From Chionis minor (lineage: Eukaryota; Chordata; Aves; Charadriiformes; Chionididae), in the NCBI GenBank assembly GCA_013398295.1, contig VZSF01001417.1:124001-188000 (forward strand): 64,000 nt of DNA, given 5' to 3'. The position numbers and the translations under genes are program-made. Position 1 is the stretch's first letter. The number at the start of each line of letters is the position of its first letter. The notes below the pieces were generated by a model. It was given only the letters and a program-made list of their open reading frames with translations, had not been told where the DNA came from and ran no database searches. Below are positions 1-10,690 of this stretch, in pieces.

Positions 1-1878
1 TTCTTGCTTTTTACACCTATTTTTTTAATGGAGATTATTTGTTTTGGTGATGTAGAGGAACTAAACATATCCTTGATAATGGCTCCATAAAACACTGCAT
101 CTCTAGCTGAGTAGTGCCACTGCAGAGGGACATTTTAAGATATTCGGTCCAGCAGGCTGCTTCCTGTCATGGTAGAAGATGGTTCAGTCAAGACCTCACA
201 TCTACGGGAACCTCAGCTCTTTTACCTTTATCTTTCTCTTTTTCCTTTTTTTTTTTTTTCCTCCCCTGAAGCAGATACTTTCTTGATATAATGCTACACC
301 TCTTTGTTTGCCTTAATTTTGAAGGAAAAGAAATCAAACCTAGACTGAGTAGGATATTGCACAAAAATATTAAGATACAGTGTGGTAGAAGTCAGAGAGC
401 TGAACAGAAGCAAATACAGTAGATAAATTGCAAGTCTTACACGGCTGATAAATCATGATGCCAAAATATTTGGAACTTCATACCTATGAGAAAAGAGATG
501 TATCACCTCTCTAACACAGTGTTAGGGTGCTGTCTTTGCAGTAGATTGAATATTTTAACGGAATTTATGAGCTGGATCATATGTTCTTTATGAATATTCA
601 CAAGATGTAATTGGTCTACAGAGTTTTTTGAAAATGTGTTTTCCTTCCTAGACTACGGTCTCTGTTCCTTCTTCCCAGTCATACAAAGCTCTTCTGTCAT
701 TGGTTAACACACAATGGATAGAGGTGGGAATAAGTGATGCCCTCTGCATGTCATCACACCAGAGACAAGGCAATGCCAGAACCCCAGAGAGTGTCTTGAC
801 TTTGCTTTTCCAGGAATTCCTGCTGTTCCACTTGATTGTTTTGAGAAACTCCAAGGACTGCGGACACTTCTGCAGCCAAAGGGGAAATATCCACACAATA
901 CACCTTTTCTTTTCATTGTATGAAGTGAGAAATCTGTTCAAGAAAACCAAATGGTGTAAGTCAGTGTCAAAAAGGAAATACATCCTGACAGGGGCACAGC
1001 CACCACACCTATCCAGTAGATCCATAGGCCTATCCAGAACACACATGCATTTTCATTTGTTCAAAAAATCAGAACCAAGTGTTTTGCACTTCTAATAGTG
1101 CTGAAAACTCCTTGCAGAAAGCTAAGTATAAAACAGGCAAGGTCAGATAAGCCTAAAGCAAACAGCTGAATACCCTAGCTATAGAAATCCTGAGGCCACC
1201 TCTTATAGAGCGAGTTCCATTAAAATACAGATTGTATCAGAGCAGACATGTAGCTTTGTACTTTAAAATCTGCCTATTGTGCAAAAGGCATTAAGCTGAT
1301 ATCAGTCTAGCTGAGATTTTTATGGCAATTTAGATGATGGCAAATTATTAATGTAGAAGTACCTGTTTTATCGAGAATATCACTTTGCTTTTTGTCTGAT
1401 TTTCATCATGTGCCATATGTACAGCAGTTGATCAAAGGCTGTGAATGCATTATCTCTTGCCTCACTTATCATTTCTGAGAAAAGATGAGAAGGAGGAGAA
1501 GGGAGGGACAGAAGATGATGATCAGAAATAGAAAAGTTTCAAAGTAGATCAAATAAGACTGTCCATAATAGTTTCCCTTTAATGAAAGGCATCATTAATC
1601 AGCTGTAATGGTGGCTAAGAGTGTTGGTGAAACAGTACATAAGCTGAAAAAAGCAGTCTCCAGGAATAAATGTACACTGCATTGCAGCAGACATGCGTCT
1701 CATTAGTTTAACTCAAATGTCACTAGTTAATGGGGAAAGCGATTTAGCAACTGTCCTACATGGTAACACTATTTTCGTCATCAGCCTCTCTCCAGGCGCC
1801 TGACTAGCGTACAAGCGCAACATGCCAACAGCAGATATACACTTATGAATACTTTCCAGTCCCTTTTTTATTCCGCCT
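1..1878. other. Non-coding AT-rich stretch, nothing recognised
   Basis: No gene, RNA gene or known repeat is recognisable. It contains a T14 tract at 246-259 and a purine-rich run near 1477-1520. Overlapping open frames of about 130 codons occur on both strands at 648-1095, but neither product has a recognisable domain, and opposing open frames over the same bases suggest a stop-poor patch rather than a gene. Confidence 0.6.
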
Positions 1879-1900
1879 AAAAAAAAAAAAAAAAAAAAAA
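1879..1900. repeat. Poly-A tract (A22)
   Basis: An uninterrupted run of 22 A. It is followed about 60 bases later by the GC-rich block at 1960-2170. It could be the tail of an old retroposed insert on the + strand, but no polyadenylation signal or target-site duplication was recognised beside it, so a simple homopolymer is the safer reading. Confidence 0.9.
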
Positions 1901-1959
1901 GTAGGTGGGGGGATAAACAGAGCTCTGTTACTGCTTGTGAATGAAAAATTGCTTTCCTT

Positions 1960-2170
1960 GAAGCCCGGCCAGAAGGATTTACACTGCAGCACAGGCAGGG
2001 AACAGCTGGCAGACCAACCGATCGATACCATCGATGGTATTGGTGAAGTGCCTGCCTGAGCCGGAGCGCCTGTGCTTGGCACCAGGCTGAAGAAATTCAC
2101 AACGCAGACGTTCCCCCGCCTGCCGTAACCTGCTCCACTGCCCCAAGCCTGCGCACCCGCCCCGCTTATG
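1960..2170. other. Small GC-rich, CpG-bearing block
   Basis: About 210 bases stand out from AT-rich surroundings. A hand count gives about 13 CpG dinucleotides, against long CpG-free stretches on either side. The block includes a perfect 16-base palindrome at 2025-2040 centred on TCGA. CpG survival in a vertebrate genome suggests either an unmethylated regulatory islet or a relatively young GC-rich insert. No exon, promoter element or coding domain is recognised. Confidence 0.45.
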
Positions 2171-5100
2171 TCCTCTCATCAAGGGAAGAGTGCCAGGCCT
2201 GTTAAACGGAGAAACTGGCTTAGCCTTTCAATAGTCCCTTTGGAAAGTTCCTATAATAACCTCCCCTTAGGAGTGCAATGTACACGTAACGATGCTAGAA
2301 GTGTTGTATCATCCTCCTGTGCCATTTTGCAGAGACTTTTAAACATTAATGTTAAGACTAAATATAGATTTTTGCATTTATTTGAGTATAAAAAATAATA
2401 GACGTGCTATCCAGCTGAATCTAGTAATCTGAAAACTTACGGTAGTGCAACAATGGGAAACCTTCAATACCAAATATTCAGCTATAAAATCAGGACTTCG
2501 TTTCATTCAGCCAGCAGTATTACTTTATCATGTACAGCTCAGGTTGAAAGACAACTAAAATGAATGGAAATATCTAGAAAATGTGAATTTAAAACTGTGT
2601 GGGCAGAGGTGATAAAACGGTAAGTGTTGTTCACCCAAGCATGTGTGCCTTCTGAAAGCACAGAAAAGTTTTTGGGAACGTAAGAGGTTAAAGAAGCACA
2701 GACAGGTGGCAACAAATTAAGCTTTGACTTAATTATGAAACGAGAGGCTTGGCTCCACTGTTGAACCTTTTCACACAGAGGAGAAGGACCCTTATTCTGA
2801 GAAGAATTAAGACCCCAGATTTGGGTAACTCCTCCTGCTTTGCTTGTTATCACTGGAACTCCAGTTAATTGACACTTACTCCTCTGAATTTGCTACTTAG
2901 TGGATGTAAGGGAAGCATGAAAAGAAGACTTCAACACACTAATTGACAGGCATCAGATAGAACCTTTTCCTCCCTTCCTTTAACAGCAGAAGTTGCTTTT
3001 AACAATACTGAAACTGAAAGACCAAACATGTAGCCAGATCAAAACGTGAAATTAATGTATAAAGAAAGAGTACAGAAAAAGGACAAGCACACCTGGATAC
3101 TCTCCCTAATACATCCTCTAAGCTGTCAGAAATCTTACTGTCCTAAGCCAGATGTTGTATCTACTTTTGTGTTTAACAGCCTTTGAGGATTTTTTCCCCA
3201 TTAATTCCATGAATTACCTTTTGCAGCCACTTTTAATATCCACAACATCTTGTGGTAAAGAAGGCAAAAACTTCCCCAGACTGGCTCAAGTCATGCAAGC
3301 ATTATAAGGCACGTAGTGAAACTGTGAGAAATAGTAAATAATTTTTCCATATTTGCTTTTTTCTGTTGCTTGCACAGTTTTGTAGAGTTTTATCATCTTC
3401 CCTTCATTCACTCCTTCTCCAAGTTGCAACATGTCAAGCCAACCTCTCCTCACAAATCAGGCACCTTTACCAGAAGAGCTTGATGATCTTACATGATATT
3501 TGCCATTTTGCCATTTGCCTACAGAATTCTAGGGAAAATGGGAGTATCTGGTTGTATTCTGTTTGCTCTGTGGCTTAGTTCACATTGATACTCCCTTCAT
3601 ACCTCTGTCTTATCCAGGGGGGCTTTTGCTGAAAAGAAGAGGAAAGGGAAAAGAGTGATTTGTTATCCCAGATCTCTGCAGCTGCCTGCCATCCCTCTGG
3701 GCGCCTGTGCTTCAGCAGGGACCTTGTTGATGCTGTATCAAGATGTAAGCATCGAACAGCCCACAAAGCCATAACGTTCTTGTTCAATGTTTTATATAAG
3801 CAATAATAATCTTCAACAGCTCATTATCAAATTACTCAGCTACTTTTTAAAAACACTTCACATAAGGGCCAAATAAGCAGCAGTTCTAGCTGCCTTTACA
3901 GATATTTCTGATTACCCACCAAGTTTTCCTACAAGAACGAGTTCTACTAGAACAGTGAAGTGGCTGAAATTCAGTCATTCCATGTGCAAAGCAAAAACGT
4001 ACCCTTTCGCCTCCAGCACTAGGGAACAGTTGATTTTCACAGAGAACACGCAAAAAGTCATGTCCTGCTGATTTGGTTTGCTAACGGTGGAACTAAAAAT
4101 ATTCCTTTTGGCCTGTCAGAACAGCTGATCTTGTAGCTCCAAGTGACCTGCACAAAAAAAAATGCCTGCTTTGTTTTTTACCTAAGCAATCTCAATAAGC
4201 CAGTGCAGTTAGCAAGTGAAGACAATATCTGACTGAGCTGCAGCTGGAGAATACAGCTTGCTCCCACCCTCTTTCGCTGCACATTTGAAAAGAGGAGTCT
4301 GCTGATATTGGAACCAGATTTCTGCAATGTTCTAATGCAAAATGTGTGTAGCAAATGGGAGCTTCTGCCTGCACACAGGACAGTCATCAGCTTGTCAACA
4401 TCTTCGCTTAGAAACTAAGGCAGAATTGCTTGCCCCCAGACATCTGCCTTTATCTGGCAGCATACTTTCCCTTACTGTACTCTGGGTTAAAACGCTGAAG
4501 AAAGCTTTAATATGGCAAACAGGAGGAGTTATTACCCTGCTTTGAGAAGACTTCTTGAGCTTTTTTACCACTGACTAACCTTATACCTTTACTAGTGAGC
4601 ACGGACAATAACCCCAACCTTGAATCTTTACTAAGTAGCACAGAGCTGAAGCCTGTCAAACCGAGACAGCAAGCGCTCCAAGAGGGTCAGGAGCAGGGCA
4701 GTTGCTAGAATCATCATCTAACACATCAGCAATGGTACTGTGGTCCTGCTCATCTAGTCGATTTATTGTGTGAGTGATGCTAAAAGCTTTCCAAGAGCAT
4801 AGTTATATTAGGCTGGAATCAAAACTCTCTCCAGGTGGTTTGGGTCTTCGTCTGAGATGTTCCCATTAGCGTCAGTGGAATGTTATTTCTCAAAAGAGGC
4901 AATGGAGTAAGGCTGAAGCTGTACATCCACACTGAGAGTGGAGGTGCCTTCTTCCTTGGAAAGAGCCCATTACACCTGCTTAGGCAAAAACTCGCCTGTT
5001 CAACACTGCGGGTAAGTGACCAGTATTTTTATGCAGTATTATTCTATGTCAGACTTGATTTTCTTCATCTACTGTACACTGGACCAGCAGACTGCTTTGA

Positions 5101-5342
5101 GGCTACGAAGAAAGAGAGAAGTAAAAACCCCAAAACCAGGAGTCTGAAACCCAAATTGCTGCAATAAAAGCTGTTGGCAAAAGCAGCATGGAAACATCAC
5201 AGAAACCAGTTAACTAGCAGCATGTGATGAACCAAATGTATGGACTTTGCTGTGAGACGTTAAGAAATAACACCCATGACTAGTGCATGTTTGCACTTTG
5301 AACTTCGGTCATGAGATCCTCCTGTTTCTGTCTCTTTTCCAG

Positions 5343-5470
5343 CTGCTCCCATGCAATCAGCGGCACATCAGAGACTGTCAGGAAAGATCAGCCTGAGCCG
5401 CAAAGCACCCAGCTCTGTAGCATTCAGCTCCATTTAGTTCTTCTAATAAAGAGGCTTGGTTTTATTTAAT
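5343..5470 (+). other. Possible terminal exon (weak)
   Basis: A strong acceptor, with a long pyrimidine tract ending in TTTTCCAG, precedes position 5343. The following sequence has a stop codon after 17 codons in one frame. A canonical AATAAA follows at about 5445, roughly 100 bases after the acceptor. This would fit a short terminal exon, perhaps of a non-coding transcript. Each signal is common by chance in 64 kb of AT-rich DNA and there is no matching upstream exon, so this is only a pointer. Confidence 0.12.
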
Positions 5471-6082
5471 TTGGTAGAATTCAATACCAGCATTGTCATC
5501 TGCCAGAGATACAGCCCAAAGGGTAACATTTCCATTTAAACACTTCAAATGCCATGTACAGACTTATCTAGACACTTGCCTGAATTTTTTGCTGCTCATT
5601 AGGAGAAGGATGCTTAGCTCTACCAGTTTATGGTGGCAGAGAGGAAAAGGCACATTGCCAAAATATTTCAAATCAGATCACCATCATGAGCTCTGCTATC
5701 TCAGAGGGGAAAGAAAAATTAATCTTGCCTGCAGGTGGGCAAAATCCAATGCTGCCAAGAAAAATGCAAGCAAAACTGCTTTTACGTCTAAGAAAAGTGT
5801 CTCCAGCTGCTGCATTATGGTACCAAACAAGTTCCACATGTCAGAGGAGGAATGCAGTGTGGTACTGAAAAAAAGAAATGGCAGGCACCATCTGTATTCT
5901 TATAAATTCAGCAGTTGCCTAGAGAGTTGCTGCCATTGAAAGAAGCAAAATTACTTCTCTGCTATTAATAAGAAAACTTGACAAGACTGAAAAGGGCTTG
6001 AAGGAGCTGTCATTAGAGAAGTTTACATTCCACCGCATCTCCCAGAAAAGCCAATGCAGCATAGAAACACGTAGGTACTCAC

Positions 6083-6127
6083 CATCCTGTGAGTCTGCCA
6101 AAAATTTCCAATAAATAGAAGCTAGCT
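6083..6127 (-). other. Possible 45-base exon (weak)
   Basis: Reading the minus strand, a pyrimidine-rich acceptor ending in TTCAAG precedes position 6127, and a good donor (GATG then GTGAGT) follows position 6083. One reading frame is open across the islet and continues for about 85 codons stop to stop, with peptide ELASIYWKFLADSQD near its middle. I do not recognise this peptide. Pseudo-exons of this quality are frequent in vertebrate introns. Confidence 0.12.
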
Positions 6128-7685
6128 CTTGAAGAGGAAAGGGCTGGGGCAGTAGCAGATCTGCATCTTTTTAAAGCACTATTAGGCACTGTTTGGCTTC
6201 ACTTCTGTGAAGACTTCAGGGCGGCTGTACCGGTGAGTGGGGGGATCAAATGTGAACTGAACAGCCCTGCGTGAGGCAGCCTTGAAATCTGTACCATGAA
6301 ATCAGGAAAGACTTGTTCTGCCGCTCTGCTGTCAGCACGTATAAGAAGATCTTCCAAGGCAAGGACCACCTGTCTGTGTCCACGCTCCTCCAGCTGACGG
6401 GAAGTGGCGTGAAATGAAAGGAGGCTTAAAGGGATGGGTAAGGAAACCTGCGGCAACCGCAAGACGCAGGATTTTGCATTGGTAGATATATATATTTCCT
6501 TGTGGATGTGAGAGAAAGGAAGGGCGCTGTGTCGTGTTTGGTGAACTCTGGGGCTCTCGTGCCTGGGCTGCCTGCCTGTCCGAATGCCGCTGCCTTCTCC
6601 AAGCACAGTGCACCATGAAAGAGAATGAACTTCCGCGGAGTGGAGTGGCATGGAGGTGAATGCGCCAAGCAGCTCATTAGCGTAATGCTGGTGCATTGCT
6701 CATTGTTAAGATGCCAATTCCCATTTTGAGCCTGGAGGGTATGCAAAGGGCAGGTAAACAGTTAATGAATACAGTTCTTTGAACTGAGCGTCTGAATCTG
6801 TGCTGAACTTTTAAATCTTTTATAGCTGTGATATTTCAGAGTCCTAAAAATGAATCAGAACATCTGACAGGTATGCCATGAAGTTCCATATATACGCTAT
6901 GCCAAGATTTAGCACTGAGCATTTACCATCTGATATGCTGACAAAGGGAAAATGGTTTATGCAGAGGTCTGTGGGCTGTTTTGCACCTAAAAGAAACTGG
7001 TAAAATTGAGCTTTTTACTGTTTCTTTTCTCACATGGAAAAATTTCATTGAAATACATGTAGTGGTTTCCCAGTACTACCACAAGCAAAAGGTTACTTCA
7101 TCAATAAAATAATGTTGGCGCTCGAAGGCGCATATATATACATTACTGAGGAGGTGGCGTTCAAGGTCAATATTGAAATACAGTCGGCAATGTCCCAAAT
7201 GTTAAACTAATCCTCTATACTTGCGTTGCCCAGTTCATCTCAAAGCTCTTTCCTCTCTAAACAAATAGAAAACAGTTAGCGAGCCTGAATTATAGCTACA
7301 GTTGCAATGAAGCCCCTTTGTGGCATCTATTTACCATTCTGCAGTAAAACTGCATGCTTTGCTGATCAGAAAATCACGTATTTCCTGGAAAAAGAAGTAA
7401 CAAGTTTTCCAAGGAATTTCTCATTGCTCCACAGCCAAAGAAAAATGAGAATGTAATGTTTCATTTTGATATAAAACAGTACTGCTGTTTAGCTTTCTGC
7501 CTTTAGGTTTGCGGATTCCCAAGGCTGTGCCTGAAGCTGTTACTGACACCTCCTGTGTTTTTGGGACTGTCACTCACTGCCCCTTTTCCTGTACCCTCAT
7601 ACAGATGCTATAAGCTTTGCTGTTCCTGTAACGAGCCTCGCACACAGCCAGCTGCTGGCACCCCCGCATTACCAAAGCAGCGTGG

Positions 7686-7822
7686 ACTGCAGAGGTTTTC
7701 GAGACCCAGCTGGATGATACTCTGAGGAGCCTGGACGGACCTCGTGGCTGACCCTGCTTTGAGAGGAGGCTGGGCTAGAGACCTCCCGAGGTGCCTTCAG
7801 CCTGAGCTGCCCTGTGATCCTG
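7686..7822 (+). mobile_element. CR1 LINE, 3' terminal fragment
   Basis: About 137 bases match the 3' end of sauropsid CR1 retrotransposons as I know them. It carries the AGACCCAGCTGG segment, TGACCCTGCTTTGAG, a purine-rich stretch, AGAGACCTCC, and a tail CCTGTGATCCTG, which corresponds to the short direct repeats that end CR1 instead of poly-A. The copy lies on the + strand and is severely 5'-truncated, as is normal for CR1, which primes from its 3' end. It keeps several CpG sites, so it may not be among the oldest copies. It has no coding capacity. Confidence 0.8.
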
Positions 7823-8591
7823 CCAGCCTGCTGGGGTGTGCAGGCTCCTGATGCTGCTGGAGCATAAGCAAGGGTATAAGGAAAGGCGAATAAAGAATAA
7901 CGGATACAGGATGGATTTCCTTTCAGAAGGATTTTGAGGTACCAGAAGGAAAGTTGCCAGAATTTGCTACTACATTAAACTTTAAAATTTTCTCAGGACG
8001 TGAGATTTTTTTTTCCACTTAATTCCTCCTCATAATATTACCACGTACAGAACAGGAACTGCTGGCAAAGATGCAGGTGCATTGTGCTGAAGCAGGGTGA
8101 GGGCTTTTTTTCTACATACATGCCATGAATCGGGTTTTGTGATGCTGTATTGTGAACTCCTGCATCTCATCTAGACATCTTCAGCTGCACCCCAAGCTCT
8201 GTTGCTGCAGTATGAGCCCCTCTTTCCTTCAGTGGACAGACATATTCTGACTCTGAGGCAGACATTTCTGTTCAAGGCCATATTCATAAGAAGTATCCAC
8301 AAGAGAAAATAAAAAAACCCAAACAGGTAGACACAACAAAAATCTGCCAGAGAGAAAATAAATATTTCTACCCCTTCCTTGATTTGAGTAAATGTACACA
8401 GAGAACCAATTAAAAAAGGCTTAACTTAAATTGGTTTTCCAGATGAATAATGGTTTGGATAGCAGTGATTGCATGTATAACATTTATCCCTTGGGTTAAC
8501 AATACTCTCTTCCAATTCTCCTTAATCCCATTACAAAATCAATAAATATTTCTTTTCTCCCAACACTATTCTCCAACATTGTTTAGAAAAG
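7823..8591. other. Non-coding stretch, nothing recognised
   Basis: About 770 bases of unique AT-rich DNA after the CR1 tail. No gene, RNA gene or repeat was recognised. Confidence 0.6.
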
Positions 8592-8636
8592 GGAGGAGAG
8601 GAGAGGAGAGGAGAGGAGAGGAGAGGAGAGGAGAGA
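8592..8636. repeat. (GGAGA)n microsatellite
   Basis: Nine nearly perfect tandem copies of a GGAGA pentamer, all purine on the + strand. Such a tract is probably length-variable between individuals, and homopurine DNA of this kind can form triplexes. There is no sign of a functional role. Confidence 0.95.
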
Positions 8637-10644
8637 CTAAATTTAGAACTTGAGTTTGAGGAAGCTGCTGTCTCTGAAAAAACTCTGCATTAAAATTGCT
8701 CATCTGATCTCCAACTTCCTCTCTGAGTGGCATTTCAGCAGTTCACTCCAAAGAGTATCAGAGCCCATATGATGTGCTATGCCTTACTGAGGGACTCCTG
8801 GCACAACTTCCAAGTGTCCTCTGTATCCCACCGCTGTACAAATGCTACTCATACGCGGAGCTGCTACAGCTCTTAAATGTTGGTTTCCTATCACTGTATT
8901 GGATTATAAAAGATTTTGCAGTCTTCTGCCAAAGATTTCCAGCTCCTCATTTTTCAGCTGCTGGTCTTTAAAATTTGACAGGAGAAAACCTCTGTGGTCC
9001 TTAGGTGCCTTTCTTTGACTGCATATATAATGTGTGTGTGTATATATATATTTACACATGTGTATGCATGATCATGTTGATCATATGTATACACACAAAT
9101 ATATATGTTCTTTTCAAAGCTACTTAGTGATACCCTATGTCAATTATTAAATCAAGTCCATTTATTGCCATAATTACAGCACATAATCTCAAAGACAGCT
9201 GTCTAATCTCTTTTATCTTAAAGGTTCTGATGTATTTTGTGGTTCCCACTGTATTTAGTTCATTTAGAAAACATCTATCCAAAACAACACAGTCCACTTT
9301 TTGCATATTTTTTTAAGAATATCTCTGTTAAAATACCATCAGAACACAATCTGGTTTTGTTATGCCCATTGACAATTAACAAAGTTTTTTTGTTCCTTGA
9401 ACTGTGCTTATCAGCTAAACAAGTGGGAAGCACAACAAATGCTTCAGAACAATACCATCAGATACAGAAACTTTGTGATTGCTCCTGTCCAACCAGATCT
9501 TTATGAAAACTGCAGGTCGCAAAAGATTAAAATTCTGCCTTGACTGGGTTCATTTTTTAATAAAGAGGGGGAAAGAGCGGGGAGCCTTGGGAGGATCAGA
9601 AGAACAGATTAGCTGTCTACAGAAACACTAGTTATGTATCATTAACTCCACTGAAGCTATTCATAGTTAAAGCTGAAAAATGCCCAAGCTGACATTCCTT
9701 CCTCCCATGCTGTCAAGGGGGAGGCCAGACACAAGATTTTCCACTTCATCTCCCAGTTTCCTTTTATACACAGGCTCTCAGCAAACTGCTCATGTTGCCA
9801 CAACAGAGACCTTGAACCTTCAAAGCTATCTACAGAGACAGACCCTTATCCCCGATCAATATGGCTCAGCAAAGAGGCACAGGCTGCCCACACATATCTC
9901 TTCGCAGGACTGGGACTTATATTCTGAGTGGCTGAATTTACTTTTCATAAAAGGGCAGGATGTTATTGCCAATTGGTGTCTGCAAAGTGAGTTAAAAAAG
10001 TCTCACTTTCATAGAACAATGAGAATGGGGAGATGCTCTCTTTGGAGAGCCAGTCATCACTGCGACAGAGAAAAGTCAGCTTTACACCCACCCCTGAATC
10101 CTTTTCTGCATCAGGAAGTAAGGCCCAGCTAATGGCAGAGGAGGGGATTTTTCTCCAGAAGAGAAAGTTCTGCATTAGGTCCAGTCTGAATATCAACATG
10201 CGTGACCTAACGGAGAAAAAGCTACATTAGTTCATTTTTCAAATAACTCTAAGTACTGATGAAGGACAAGAAAATTGTGCACTTCAGAGCGAGACTAGAG
10301 AGCAACAAAACAGAAATTTGCTTGAAAACATGCCATCCACAGGAAGGATCACACTCATTCTGTGGACAGTAATGAGGAGGAGTGGCAAACCTGAGAAACA
10401 TGATGGAAGGTGGAAGTTAGACACAACTAAGATGCTTAAAAAAATGCCTAAGACCAAAGAGGCTTGGTTGGAATGCTCCCATCAACTTTTTCCTCAAATA
10501 TTTTTTAAGAGAGGAGCTTAGATGAGCTCGTGTGTGTCTCCACTGGCCAGAGAAGCTACCTCCAACAGAGATGGCTGCAGAACCAAAGGCAATATTGTTG
10601 TTTCAATTCAGCACTGCCTCCAAGCTCCACCATGCAGCTCAGCT

Positions 10645-10646
<2 letters not shown>
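8637..10646. other. Non-coding stretch around an AT/GT hairpin
   Basis: Apart from the hairpin at 9023-9110 nothing is recognisable. Open frames at 9680-10132 (+) and 9963-10199 (-) overlap one another, and neither product has a known motif. Confidence 0.55.
9023..9110. repeat. TA/TG-rich imperfect inverted repeat
   Basis: A (TG)n/(TA)n tract runs into an imperfect inverted repeat. Bases 9059-9074 pair with 9078-9095 across a three-base loop with one small bulge, and outer TATATATA blocks on both sides can extend the stem. Alternating purine-pyrimidine dinucleotides often create such symmetry by chance, so this is best called a low-complexity repeat with cruciform potential. It does not look like a microRNA precursor. 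Confidence 0.6.

Positions 10647-10684
<38 letters not shown>
10647..10684. repeat. Poly-T tract (T38)
   Basis: The longest homopolymer in the window, 38 uninterrupted T. Read on the minus strand it is a poly-A tail-like run. No polyadenylation hexamer or recognisable element body was found next to it, so it may be a mere slippage tract. Its exact length in any assembly is unreliable. Confidence 0.95.

Positions 10685-10690
<6 letters not shown>

Larger units (their letters stand above)
2171..7685. other. Non-coding stretch with weak splice-site candidates only
   Basis: Ordinary AT-rich DNA without a recognisable gene or repeat. A good 3' splice acceptor ends at 5342 and an AATAAA lies at about 5445. 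A splice-flanked 45-base islet lies at 6083-6127 on the minus strand. The open frames at 5493-5939 (+) and 6199-6696 (-) give proteins with no recognisable motif and are treated as chance. Confidence 0.55.

Noticed and set aside
648..1095. Open frames of about 130 codons on both strands
   Set aside because: They overlap in opposite directions, have no recognisable domain, and a stop-poor patch explains both.
6199..6696. 165-codon minus-strand open frame
   Set aside because: Unrecognised, low-plausibility peptide. Other frames over the same bases are open too, and there are no supporting gene signals.
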